DNA from: Pelargonium cotyledonis
Taxonomy: Eukaryota; Streptophyta; Magnoliopsida; Geraniales; Geraniaceae
Direction: 5' to 3'
Assembly (NCBI GenBank): GCA_036897625.1
Contig: JAYMTA010000013.1
Coordinates: 59,137 to 123,136, forward strand
Length of the DNA stretch: 64,000 nt
The translations under genes were made by a program, and so were the position numbers. The notes under the pieces are model-generated. The model was given only the letters and a program-made list of their open reading frames with translations, had not been told where the DNA came from and made no database searches. Each line of letters starts with the position of its first letter. Position 1 is the stretch's first letter. Positions 14,618 through 26,181 of the stretch are shown here, in pieces.

Positions 14618-14708
14618 AACCCTTAAGTTGTAACTTGAACCCACGACACCGGGTTTTGGTGTATTTATTAATCCTTTTTCCTGTTTCTTTCCGAACTTGC
14701 CCCAATAA
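14618..14708 (-). pseudogene. tRNA-Trp-like segment, interrupted 5' of the anticodon
   Basis: The - strand 3' half shows CCAAAACCC, then TGTCGT, then GGTTCAA, closely matching plastid-type tRNA-Trp(CCA) from anticodon to T-loop. A 5' piece about 30 nt upstream reads CAAGTTCGG followed by AAGAAAC, like the D-arm of the same tRNA. About 18-20 extra bases, AT-rich, separate the D-arm from the anticodon loop. T33 is replaced by A, and the 3' T-stem strand (TTACA) does not pair with GTGGG. The order of blocks supports descent from trnW; the defects argue against a normal functional gene. Confidence 0.33.
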
Positions 14709-16827
14709 TGTAGAAAGGATTCAAGAAAGAAATATATCCAAGGGTTCGTAGTTTTAATGTTTCACTTTTTATCGCCGCGATTCTGAGAATTGGGTTATAC
14801 TTCTCGATGTCAACAAGATAACACTTATTCTTAATAAATGATGGCGTAGGAATAAATCTTACTTTACAGATATACCTTATATGAGTATTCTACGTTACTG
14901 AGTGAGATCCCTATCAATCAGTTATTAACCTCTAACTAGATTTTTTATATAGTTTTATTTAACAACACCTATTCCTTTTTTTCCTAAAAAGAATGCTTTA
15001 TGAATCGAGCTCGTTTGTTAAAAGTAAAAAGAGAAAGAGTAGCTTTTCTTTAAACATGAGGTGCCTGTAAGCCATTAGGAATCCTAATCTTTAAGATAAA
15101 ACCAAATATAGTGAATTTCGAAATTACTTAGATAGTAAGAAATTTCTTTACCAAGAAATCTAGTGTATAAATTAAGATACAATCCTCTTATATTCTTATA
15201 CCAGATTTATAAGGACTATAAATTAAAAATTTACTTGCGGTAAACAGGGCTATCTCAGTACGAATTTCATAGGTTTAAGTTGGCGCTGTGTAATAAGAAA
15301 ATCGAAGCCCTACTTGGCTATTCCAGATCGATGGACCTAAAATAGAGAGAGGTTAGGGTTTCGAACGGGTGTATAACAAGAATTATTGGGATTTTGTTAG
15401 GGATTGTTGATTGGTGCCGAGATAACAATAGCACAAAGCTGTATTTCTTTCGTTAATGAAATTCAAAAGGTTTTACCTAGTGAATGGTGAGAGTGAGTTC
15501 TAATTTACTGAAATTAAACAAAAGAATTTACTTCAAGCTATAAAGTACTTAAAATCTGAGTATAAGGACTACAGACTTGCTCTTATGGAAAAAGGCCAGG
15601 TTACTCACTAGCAATAACTTTTGAACAAAGTAAAACCCCAGTTTCCCGGGGTACCTAACTCTGTCTTTCATCCTCTCTCCGGAAGTCAAATCATATCTTA
15701 TTCTGTTTCATTCTGTAGAGTTATAAGGCTCTTTTTGCGATACCTTTTTATGTCAAGATAATAGGGGTAATTTGAGCACCTATAAGTTGAGTCTCTAATT
15801 TTTATACAAGGAATCCTCAATTTTTTGCATTAAATTTATCTGGTGCCTCTAAATACCTATAAAGAAGCCTGAAAGGAAACTTTGTTTATAACCGGGATAC
15901 TTCCTTATAATTGACCCGTGAGAACCCCGGTAATAGAATAGGCTTATAATAAAGCCAAAAAGCAAATAGTAAAATATTTGCCAGGGATTCTCGCTAGTAG
16001 AAGAATTTTTAACCTAATAAATTAATAAAAAGACGCTTCTTAAGTGTTTTGTCAATGTACATGTCATATAAATCCCACCTCTTTTGATGTATATTAATAT
16101 TAGAGTAAGCCTGGTTAGTATAGAATTTAGGTAGTAACTTTAGAGAGAGATACCCTATGGTATGCAGTGTAAGAAAGTCTTTCTTTGCTTTTTGAGGGAC
16201 ACGTTCTATAAATTGTGTGACTAGTTAGAGTGCTTTTTTAAGCTTTAGTTTTTACATTAATTATTATGGGTATACCTATTAACTCAGATTTTTAGTTCGC
16301 ACGCCTATAGCACTAAAAAAAAGGTCCAAAACCCTTTCCCTTTATAATGGACTTGGTTTACAATTACTTCTAACTTTAAAAAGTTTCATAACAAATAAAT
16401 AAGTAGTAAAGTTTGTATTTAGTGAGAAGCTAATCTGAGGGCATAGTTAATTTATGTTGTCCCTGAGCAAGAAGCGCGTCCGGTCTCCTACTCTCATTAA
16501 GTCGTATAACTTTTCAATAAGTTTAAATCAGAGGAGACTCGTAGTTCAAAAACGCGATTTACTAAGAAGAATCTAATTCTAGCTAGTTTAAGGAAAACAT
16601 TCATTCTATAAACTGCTCCCTTATATATTTCTGTTGTGGAACCGCTGTTTATTGCAAGGTTGAGTGTCTCTTTGCCAAAAAATATCCAAAAGTTTCCTGC
16701 TTTATAAAGGATTAGGAAACCCTAAGTGCAAGCAAGGGAAAAATCATAATTAGGAGAATCGTTTAGATAAAGAAGCATTTAGAATACAACTTATACCTGG
16801 CCAGTATAGTACCACCCATCTATTACC
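14709..16827. other. Non-coding AT-rich region
   Basis: I see no gene, RNA signature or extended repeat here. All frames are short and lack motifs. Confidence 0.55.
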
Positions 16828-16908
16828 TGAATGAATGGGTGGCAAAAAATCTAGTAGTAAGGCAGACTTGCTTTTTATTAAAATACAAGGGTTCAAGTCG
16901 ACTAGGGG
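16828..16908 (+). pseudogene. tRNA-like segment (possibly tRNA-Gln-derived)
   Basis: GTGGC near the start, GTAAGGCA about 25 nt on, and GGTTCAAGTC 36 nt after that have the order and second-half spacing of plastid-type tRNA-Gln, with some 7 extra bases in the D-loop. Outer strands AATGGGT and ACTCATT could pair over seven positions. The anticodon stem does not pair, and the T-stem has a G-G mismatch at 52:62. Overlapping frames of 63-67 codons on both strands are shadows of this stretch. Most likely a decayed tRNA; the identity is uncertain. Confidence 0.22.
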
Positions 16909-19900
16909 TACTCATTATTCTCTTCTTCATTCCTTCTTTTTGTTTGACTTGTCCTCTGTTCTCTTCAATCCATTCGCGTGCCAAGGAAAAGTATTTACTC
17001 TTTTTTGAATTCAAGGCTTTTTCAGAGAAACATGGGCCCTAAAATAAGGAACAATTTGCTACTAGAACTTATATAAGCTCATTTTCTTGGTTTCCAGATC
17101 TAGTTAACAAGGGGCTAAGAAACTCTAGAATGTCTGGAAATAGATAGAAAAGGTATAGGTATGAAAGCAAAGTAAAAAGAGGATGTGCCTCTATAGCGTA
17201 TGTAGGTATTAACTAAACGACTTCCTGCACTACCTTCCTGCGCTCTGCCACAGTCGGGGAACAACAACTATCCTATGTTCCATTCCGAAGAGGAATAAGA
17301 ATTCAAAACATTTATGAGCCTTTAAGAAATTCTTAACTATAAAAAAAGGTATACCCCACTTAGTTTAGAATCTACTCATTTTTAAGCAAAACTACTTGTG
17401 CATCTAAGTTTAGAGCTATATTAAGGCCTTTCTATTACGCACAGTGAGGCAAGCTAATCTTATCTATATCTGTAACTACAACCCCATGGATTCCTTGTTT
17501 TTGTGATATAACCCCAGTTGGTTACCTTTTAGAGAGAGTATTAGTAAATATTCTGACAAGTAATCCAAATTCTTTAGAAGCTTAAACTTTTATCAATTTA
17601 GAAATTGACTAGAATCCCGTTATGAATAACTCTTAATTTCAGCTCGTTTTAATAAGTAGATGCTGTTAATATAAAGCTAAAACGTGAATTTCTTGTGTTT
17701 TGCTTAGAATATCCCGACTACAATTGAACAAATTCTTGACATATTCAACGCATTGGCAAGGGTACAATATTTTATATTCTGGGTTCTCAATTCTATTTAA
17801 TAATAGAAAAGCAATTCTCTATTTATAGGATTTGTAAAAACCTTATTTAAAAAACTCTTTACAAAAAAAACTACGAAGTACCCCTTAATTAATAGCACTG
17901 CTCTTAGTGACATACTGAGGTTAGGTTATGTGTTCCTACAAGGAAGTCTATAGTAGAGATTACTTTTGAATTATTGCTTAAAAAGACCCTCCGTGGTCTG
18001 CGCGACCCGTGGGCCTAGCCTAGGAGTGTAGAGGTACCCTAGATAACAAGAGGAGTCATGCTGGTAGAGAAGAATTTGTACTGTTATCTTATTCTTATCT
18101 GGTATCCTTTTTGAATGCTATAGTAGATTTAACTGTGGTTTGAGTCGAAACAAATCCGTATATTTATTAAATTATTACTAGATCATAGAAACATGCATTA
18201 CATTGCCGTGTTTATAAAAGATAGATTTGCCCGCTTAAGCAAGAGATTTTGCTTAAAAAAAGCAAAGCAAGGAGGCTTATAATTAATGAATATACACCTT
18301 AAAAAAGGGGGATCGTGTCTTGTAAAAGGTTCCCTTGTATTAGATAGGATTCCAAGAAGTTTTGGGTTAATAGAATTTGAACAGGGTAATAAATAGGAAA
18401 TTGTAAAATAAGTATTCCTTTACTTGGAAGCTCCTTTGAATGGACTGAAATTCCAGTAGTATCTAATTAATGAACTTTTAACGCCATACAAAAAAAAGGC
18501 ACTAAATGCAGTAGATGTACAAAGCTTATTTGTTGATTTCGTTTTCTTGAATCAAAGTGCTTATTTAACCTGCCCAAATATAAGATGTCATTGGTTTCAA
18601 GTCCCTTTAATAGGTTGACCAAAGAAGGTTGTCCCCATACCATGTATGTAAACCCTTATATTCTAAATACAAATAACAAGTCCATATACACGAAAATAAA
18701 AGTCTAAAAAACTAGATAACATCTATTTCAAGTAAGCTACCACAAGTATCTTTTATTAGTTAATAGAAAATTTTTTTACAAGATCACAAAAACTTTATAA
18801 AGTAACTAGCTCTACAGCAGTACAACAGAATCCCTATTAAACTGAGCGTCTTTTAGAGACTTTGGAAAACCCGAGCTCTCGTAACACGTTTATACATCTT
18901 CCAATAAAATGAAAGTTTTCTTTTATTTAAGGGTTTGAACTTATGACATTTAAATTCACGGGCCTCACTTGTACAATTCCAGTATTTTATGAAAGTTAGC
19001 GGTAGTTAATTGTGTAGGGGGATTCCTTTTAGCTTTTTACGAAGGCTAGCATAACCTTGTATAATTACAATTCTAGTCTTATGGTATGGTATGGAACTAA
19101 ATTACGGGTACTTTCATTGACACTATACTTTTAGACAAGAGCTTCCAGGGGTAGGTCAAGCTTCTACTATTTTTATTCTCTCCTACGAGTAGTATGGATT
19201 CGTTTTAATTTAAATATAAGGAATTCTTGCATAATCACAGCGGTTCGAACAGAATCTATAAAATAGTTAGCTGAATTTCGTGTAATATCTAAGTAATCAA
19301 ATCTACTATAATTCCCCATAAGTTGAGCTACTTCTGGCTTGTATATTGTATATTTGGACTTTTTTAGTGAAAAATAACTAACTCCCTTAATCCTGCAGCC
19401 GGTAAAATTTAAAGTAATTTTTTTGTGGTGTTAATGATTACTAAGAAAAGGTAATCTTATAAAACTCACATTTCAATGAGCTTTTGAAGAAGCTTATATA
19501 TAATTGAGTAACGAATCCAATGGGCAAGCGAAGTACCCCTTTTTTCTGTAATCTACAGCTTGCTATCTCTAGGGTTTGAAATCAGCAGTTATCGTGAAAT
19601 TCAAATAGAAGTTTTAAAAGCTATGTCTTCAAAAAAGCACACAAAATCCGTTTTACAAGAAACTTGCAAATACCCATATAATCTCACTGTCCAAATAAAA
19701 ATATTATATTAAAATCTCTGGCTTAAATTGGAAACTACTCACTTAACTTTATTAGGACACTTACTGAGGTAAGGCTTTCCAGAATCATAATCATACCTAA
19801 AAATACTCAATACTTCCACCCAACTATTAGCTATTGTAAAAAGTGCTACATACAGAGGTACATTCCTATAACTTTTATAAAAATGGATACTAACAAATCA

Positions 19901-20852
19901 CTAACTATTAAATATCCACGAAACTAAGCTCAAAAAGTCTAAGCATAAAAGAGTATTCCCTAATCGTATATCTTGTTTCCAATCAATTAGCTAAGAATCC
20001 TATTTTGATATTACAGTACTGGGGGTATTTAGGGGCTTTTCCGCTTTTATACTTAGTGATTAGTCAACATAAATATATAGCTAAAAGGGAAGCTGTTTTT
20101 AGTATAAATAACAAAGGAAAAAGGAGTCTCTAAAATAAAATTATATGCAGTATGCTGCTATCTTAAATAAGCCTTGTATACTTGTGAAACAATAGCTACT
20201 ACTAAGCTGAGTGTTTACAAACAAGGATATCTCCCTGCGTATTATTCGTAATCCTTTTGAATTTTGAACTCTAAAATAGTGTTACACCGCCGAACCCTCG
20301 CCTAGCTTGGTAGAGAAGCTCGATTAAACCATGCATAACATTCTTCATTTGTTGCTTTAGTTTTGCCCTTTTTACAAGGGGCATTTGCCAAAAGACTTCC
20401 GTAATTATTCAAACAAAAGAATTCTTACAGCTTTAGGAGGGCCCATCAGTACCGTTCCTGGGGTCCACTGTCAACGAAAATATATATAAAGCAGGAATTT
20501 TTCCTTTTTTGATTTAGTCTTGTGAGACCAAGCACACTGGCAAGGGTGTATTAACGCTAACTAACTTTTAGACTCAATTCTCGCTGCACTGAACATAAGC
20601 CTTCTCAATCTATAATTACCAGATTGAACAGCGAAGCTATTTAATTGCTTATAGTTAAGCTTACTCGATGAAACTTATCTTATTCCTATTTCATAAGGGC
20701 ACCCTCTTTTTATATGTCCAAAAATCTTGTAGAAATATTGTATTGAGGAAGAGCATTAGTATGCAAGAAGAATTCTATAAACTATATGAAAGAGGATCAC
20801 CTGGCCTTAGAGTGCTTTTTACTACTTACATTTACATGTAGTACTTGCTTTT
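16909..20852. other. Non-coding AT-rich region upstream of the rRNA genes
   Basis: No gene supported. A short tandem ATGGT repeat (about three copies) lies near 19080-19095. The promoter of the downstream rRNA genes would be expected at its right end, but without knowing the polymerase type I cannot pick a specific site. Confidence 0.5.
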
Positions 20853-22195
20853 CAGATTTATTTAAGAAATTGGGACGCTGGCCTGAGCTAGAAAAAAGGG
20901 GGTTGGCTGTTAATGAGCTTTCCTTGGGTTTTTAGATTGCCTATTTCCTGTAGGAAAGGAACTAAGAAAAAGCAGTTGGTGGGTGCTATAACATATGTAG
21001 AATATTTAATACACTATTATGCATTACTCTTCTTTTAAGAAAACCAAGTATTAGTTTCGTTAAAACTTTAGCTAGTAGTTGAGTTCTTCATTTTTAAATG
21101 TGAACTAAGTTACTTTTTACAAGAATTCCCGCGCTTTGAAAGTAAATGAAAATAAGTAGAAAATACAGCCATAAACAAAAATCTATAACTTAACCAACTT
21201 GCAGGATTCCCCTGAGATTCTAGAGAAAGCCTTACAAAAGCTCTTTTGATCTAATTTTCTTACTCATTTTTCTTTTATGAGTATTCCTTGAAGGAGGCAG
21301 CATTTCAACCAAAATTTTACAGAATTTGTAGGAGCACGGAGTTAGATTAAGTACAATATAGTAGTTCTTTTTATTTAGTCGTTATTACAAAATTACTGTT
21401 CTAAGATTGACCCTATAGAATCCAGTCTAGACCCATTTCGCGGGTTTTCTAGACAATTGTATTTAACTTGCTTTCATAAGTTAAGTGTGAAGATAAGAGA
21501 CAAAAAAGGGCACACCAAAGGCTTTTTATAAGTACTACTTACTTCGCTCTATAGCCAAAGTAACATAAAAAACGTGAAGCAAAGCCAGTAAAGTTCAAGA
21601 ATAAAATACATAATGTAGGAAAGGTTTCTTGAAATATAAAAGTAAAATCAAAAATCTTGTCGGAATAAGGAATTGTGCATCTAAGCTTAGTTGGAAATAG
21701 GCTCTAATAGAAATCTCACTTTTCTTCGAATCTTGTGTCCTAACTTACTAGACTCGCTCTTGAGAGGTCCCCCTTTTAAATAGAACCCAATTCTATAATA
21801 CAACCGATGAATAGGTTCCAATAACCTTGTAAGTAAAGACAGTCTTTTGGTGTTTTACATAGAACAAAGGACTTTTAGACATCTCTTTGTAAAGCAGGCT
21901 TTGAGCCGACGACTACTCTGTTAACAAGTTGTCTACTATACTGCAAACGGTCTTTCAGAAGATTACAGCAGAAGCTATATAAAACACGTGTATCCCCTCC
22001 TTATGATCTTTATTTTAATAGAGGCTTGGCCTTAGTTTTTTACCTAACCTCCTGAACTTAAGCGGGCGCCTGTCTAGTCGAGTAAATCCCTGTTGAGTTT
22101 TTTTATGCCTCATTTTGCCTGTAGGGTACACACCACAACTAGGCAGGAGAAACAAAAAGTAGTTACAGGGTAGAGAAGGGTAACATTCCTAAGTA
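20853..22195 (+). rRNA. rrnS: Small-subunit ribosomal RNA, divergent
   Basis: Small-subunit rRNA, the RNA of the 30S-type ribosomal subunit. Universally conserved cores appear in correct order on one strand: ATTG..ACGCTGGC near the 5' end (20870-20882); CTGAGA with AGCC..ACA (21212-21236); GGAGGCAGCA (21293-21302) then ACGGAG (21336-21341); AAGGAATTG (21667-21675) followed by AAGC and TGGA elements; ACACGTG (21984-21990); CTAGT.CG (22074-22080); GTACACACC (22126-22134); and the decoding-site strand AAGT.GT.ACA.GGTAG (22157-22173). A small final hairpin, AGGG/TCCT, lies at 22177-22190. Intervals scale with bacterial 16S, but the gene is shortened to about 1.34 kb, with helix 44 cut to a stub. 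The 530 loop is not cleanly recognisable. LSU follows on the same strand, suggesting co-transcription. Ends are approximate. Confidence 0.78.
21425..21454 (+). other. Strong hairpin inside the SSU rRNA
   Basis: GTCTAGA and TCTAGAC are perfect 7-bp complements enclosing CCC/GGG and a small loop containing CGC. By position it lies where helix 18 (the 530 loop) is expected, and CGCGG is the only trace of that loop. It may be a reduced helix 18 or a lineage-specific insertion. Confidence 0.5.
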
Positions 22196-22424
22196 ATTTA
22201 ACAATTAAAATAACCTGAAGTTAGCGTTCGGGGAATTACTTAAACCAAACTAAAAAGCTTCTGTAGTCTTAGATATGACTTACCATAGCTGTATATTTAA
22301 CTATTTATTAAGTGTCAGTCTTAATTACAACTTAGGTTTTTCTTGTGTTCAGCATTAAACCCCAAGCTATGGATCAGATATGCTAAATGGGGAGAGTCCC
22401 CCTTTTTTACTTAATAAAAAAATT
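22196..22424. other. SSU-LSU rRNA spacer
   Basis: About 230 bp between the two rRNA genes. I find no tRNA in it, unlike the plastid and bacterial arrangement with trnI and trnA between 16S and 23S. Exact borders are uncertain by tens of bases. Confidence 0.45.
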
Positions 22425-24350
22425 TTGTCAAAATCTAGGCAAAGAATACAGATTATTTCTGGCGTATTTTTGTTTATATATGAATGGATTTTCAACAACG
22501 AAATATTAGTTACTAGACTTCTTGTATGTTATATGGAAGTTAAGGAATAGGAATAGGGCCACAAAAGCCCACGAGTATTGGTCGAGCTTAGTATTTTAAG
22601 GATCCCTATCTCACTCGATCGAACCAAAACTCTTTTAGGATTTCTAAGTTAACCCTTCCCTTTAGAATTAGATGAGTAGGTAAAGGTCTCGGTTTGGTTC
22701 GAAGTTAGCCTCAGTTACAGGCAGTTTTTTACCAGCATCTCGTCGTGCTATTGAGGAAAGTACTAAAATAGGCGTATTTTGACTGGAGACTTTAAAAGGG
22801 GTCCCTTGTAGGATTTCTAAGTTATACATTCCCTGATCCAAGAGTCCCTTTCCCTTCATTTCCCGCATTTCTTTATAAAACTGTCCTTAAAAGTCAGTGC
22901 TATCTCAAGTTTTGAGTGGAAGCAAATCTAGTAAAACCTAACCGCAAGATTGCTATATATCAGTCTATTTAATGCATCTTTTCTCTGTCTAGAGAATCCT
23001 ACAAGCCCCTTATTTGGGGCCTTCAGTCTTTTATAAGTATGCCTTGGAAGTACTACAAAAGGTATACTTAAATTTATTAGTATGACAGGAAAAAACTGCA
23101 CAAGCTAACTCTAAAGTTTCAAGGATAACTACATGATGTAAATCTTTATTAGTAAAAAGCCAGATCGAATTAACCAAAACTAACCCTACATTTGAATTTG
23201 ACCTAATTTCTTCTACATTAAGACCTGATGAGCAAGTCTTTTTAATAGGGAAACCCTCTTTAGTGCAGCAATACTTAACAAGGACCCCTAACTATAGTCA
23301 TAGAAATTAAAACTTAGTAAAGTATTCTCTAAAAAGATACTCTAACTTTCATTTATTTAATATTTAAAACAAAGCAGAGTTTAATTTTAGAGCTTTTATT
23401 GAAGCCGCCGTTAACTAAAAGCCATTAAGGAATATAGTCTTTATGCCATTCATAATTGTCGGACTCACTTTGTACTTTTTCCAAGGAATTCTATACGTTT
23501 TGTAAACTAATTTTTTTATATTATGTATCTTGCTGTTTGTTCAGCTGTAAGATGCGGCGAGCCTCTTTGTCTTATCAATACAAAAATCTAGTTGCCAGAA
23601 GCTATCCAACTAATAAACGTGCACTATCCCCCTTTTTATTTAATGGTATAAAGACTTGTTTATAAGGAACTTATGAGTATATAACGAAAAGTAGAACTCA
23701 ACGTCAACTCAGGGATTTTGGATTTCTATGGACTTCTACTCAATGAAAGAAATAATAATTGTTTTTTAATCAGCTAAATCTATAGAATCCTTTTAAGACT
23801 GCACCAAGATCACAAACGAATAACTAGAAAATTATAATAAGTCTTTCGACCTCTGCAATAAAAATTTATAATCTTTTAATCTATTTGAACCTAGGATATT
23901 TTTTATTATATAAATATATTCCTAAACACCTTATATTGTAACCCTCTTTATCCAACAAAAACATAGGTTTTTACTAAGTTGATTAGATCAGGTCCTTCAA
24001 AAAGCATAGGAGAGGTTTTGCCCGAGGAGCGCCTATTTATATTTAAGAGGAATATGGAAATAGTTTTCTAACAGTGTAAAGTAATACTCATTTTCTAGTA
24101 TCCAGAAAAAAATTAGATCGAAAGAATCGGGTTAAAATCATAGCATTTTAAAGACATACCTTTACTAGTACCGCTCTTTAAAAAATGGAGATTTAGTCAA
24201 CTAAAGAGGAGGGGTTCTTATCAAAAAAAACTTCCATTGCACTGTACGAAAGGTAAAGACGAGATTAGAATAAAGAAGGCCAAGGTAGGGTTTCATTTTC
24301 GAGTTGTATGAAAGAAATTACTTCAAATTGCTCCATTTAATTGTAAAGTT
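22425..24350 (+). rRNA. rrnL: Large-subunit ribosomal RNA, divergent and reduced
   Basis: Large-subunit rRNA, forming the peptidyl-transferase centre. Conserved cores occur in order: a 5' ATCTAGGCA (22433-22441); CATCT then TTGAGGAAAG (22736-22760); GAGTGGAAG (22914-22922); domain IV GCCGCCGT.AACTA with TAAGG (23404-23430) and TTGTCGG (23456-23462); the domain V entry CTGTAAGATGC (23545-23555); AATAAC and CGAC near 23819-23850; AGGTCC with a following GTT.GCC (23990-24022); ATTTAAG (24041-24047); and the sarcin-ricin-like loop GTACGAAAGG (24244-24253). The 3' half is well supported. The 5' third rests on shorter matches and could begin elsewhere. At roughly 1.9 kb it is much shorter than bacterial 23S, implying lost helices in domains I-III. 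The 3' end is estimated from the usual distance beyond the sarcin-ricin loop. Confidence 0.68.
24244..24253 (+). other. Sarcin-ricin-loop-like motif of LSU rRNA
   Basis: GTACGAAAGG corresponds to the universal AGTACGAGAGGA loop that contacts translation factors, with A in place of G at one position, as seen in some mitochondrial rRNAs. It fixes the 3' side of the LSU gene. Confidence 0.6.
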
Positions 24351-25956
24351 TTCTCTGTAGATTAATGAATAAGACCTTAATTTAATCTGAGACAGTAAGT
24401 AAGTTTTTTCTTGAACTAGACATAACGGTAAAAGCGCTTGTAAAGTATATCCTTACATCTTTTAAGATCAAATGTCCGTTAAATAGTCTTACAATTTGAT
24501 ATATAATATTCAAAAACTAACAGCTCTTAAATTAACAAAGAAGTAAAGAAACTCCAATTAAGAAACTTTCTTCAGAAAAGATGCTCAAAAACTAGTATAA
24601 TAAAAAAAAAAAGCTCTCCCAAGGTCCTATAAGGTAGTAGAATACGGGGCACCCTGTCTCTAAAAAGAGGGTTTACTTTATACAACTCAAGTTGAATCTA
24701 TGACTGAGACCTTAAGCGGGGCGCGCGAATATGCATTTCAACCTTCCGGATAAGTTTTTAATGCTCCATAATATAGGGATGCGCCCTCTTCAGCGGCCGG
24801 ACTTGAGAGAGATTGAAAACTCCACAATTCAATTAATTCTATAAGGGCCCATTATAAAGATTTTGCATAATTAATTATTATCTTACTATTTGATTTTGGG
24901 GATATAGACAAACCCGGGTACCCGGTGAATCATGGCTTAACATAAAAAGATGGAATAAAGGAAATGGCATGCAGGCAAAGGAAGGGGAAGGTACATCATT
25001 AAATAGGTCATTGGATAGGCGAGTTCCGGCATTAAAGACAGGCGTGTAGGGATTGTCATCCGTTGTTTAGTCTCACTATAAAAACTAGACTTAATTCAGT
25101 CCAATAGGCTTCGAGCGAGTAAGTTAAATGCTTTTAGAAACTCAACTATCAAAAAGAGTCTACGAGAGTTAATCTATACAGGGAGAGGTTAATTCCTTGT
25201 GGTAGATCTCTTGAGGACTGAAAGTAGCGCCGACGAGGAAGTCCCAAAACTTTGGTGATTAGTAGAGAATAACCGACGTAAAAAAAAGGGCAAGCATCTT
25301 TTTTGAGGTCTCTATATAACAATGTTCATAAACAATCGAGAGTTAAAGGACCCTCCTCTGACTAGCCAGCAGCAAAAAACCAAGTTATATAATAATAACT
25401 TTTGTTAATCAGTCTAAAACGCTCTAAAAAGCTTGTGACTACCAGTACCTGGATACTCTCCTAACAAAGTGAAATCGTCTTAAGTAAATAATAATTTTCG
25501 TAATAAAGCGTTTGTAGCCCCTATTACCCTGACCCTAGCCGAGGATCCACAAGGAACTCCTTTCATCGGATATATATCTAAGTAAAGAACGTAATCAAAT
25601 ATGAAATGGAAATCACTTATATACAATATCTGTATCTTGTTGAGTTGTGAGAAGATTCTCTAATCAACTAGCAGTAGTCTAGTTGCACTCAGCAATAATT
25701 AAAATTATTAGTTTGTTCAAGTGTCCGCTTAATCGAAAAAAAAAGGAAATGAAGTTTTTTCTATAGACTGCAGACTGCCTTGCCCGATATCGGCTATCCG
25801 GGTCTTACGCAGAATTAATTATTTGATAAACCTAGCTTATTCTAATAAAATTCTTTCCCTTAAAAAGGGATACTTGTTTATGAATCAAAGTAGACCTATA
25901 TTCCTATAGGGATTCCTGGTAAGAGGGGTCAAGTCCTTATATTTATCTAAAAATGA
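24351..25956. other. Non-coding region downstream of LSU rRNA
   Basis: I looked for a 5S rRNA and for an RNase P RNA here. GAGGAAGTCC near 25235 recalls the RNase P conserved region I, but no second conserved block follows. A poly(A) tract lies near 24601-24612. No gene supported. Confidence 0.45.
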
Positions 25957-26181
25957 GTGTCCTTGTTGGTTGTACGAATAGTCCTGCCAGACGTATTGAA
26001 CTCTTTTTTTATCTGTATTCTTTATGAGTTTCTTTGTAGTAAGCTAAGGAAATTTGCCCCAAGTAAGAGATCGAGGGGTGTTTCTGTAAGATTTGGTGTA
26101 TTTTATACAAAGAGTATTAAGAATAGGATCCCGGATACAAGAAAGGAGCTCTATTTAAGCGATTATAAGACTGAAATTTAG
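25957..26181 (+). CDS. Small unassigned ORF, 74 codons
   Basis: Open frame starting at a non-ATG codon (TTG type if real) and ending at a TAG just after 26178. The N-terminal third is hydrophobic, the rest strongly basic (SKLRKFAPSKRSRG). The pattern RxRGV..xFG followed by IP..RK faintly recalls the C-terminal part of ribosomal protein S14, but the S14 ending is missing and the match is within what chance gives. No ribosome-binding site or operon partner is visible. Treat as probably non-coding. Confidence 0.1.
   Translation: MSLLVVRIVLPDVLNSFFICILYEFLCSKLRKFAPSKRSRGVSVRFGVFYTKSIKNRIPDTRKELYLSDYKTEI

Noticed and set aside
14684-14696. CCGAACTTG resembling the 5S rRNA CCCGAACTTGG string
   Set aside because: No 5S helices around it; it overlaps the Trp-like segment's 5' side.
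25230-25245. GAGGAAGTCC resembling RNase P RNA conserved region I
   Set aside because: One base short of the motif, and no partner region (ACAGAA with GGCTTA) at a sensible distance.
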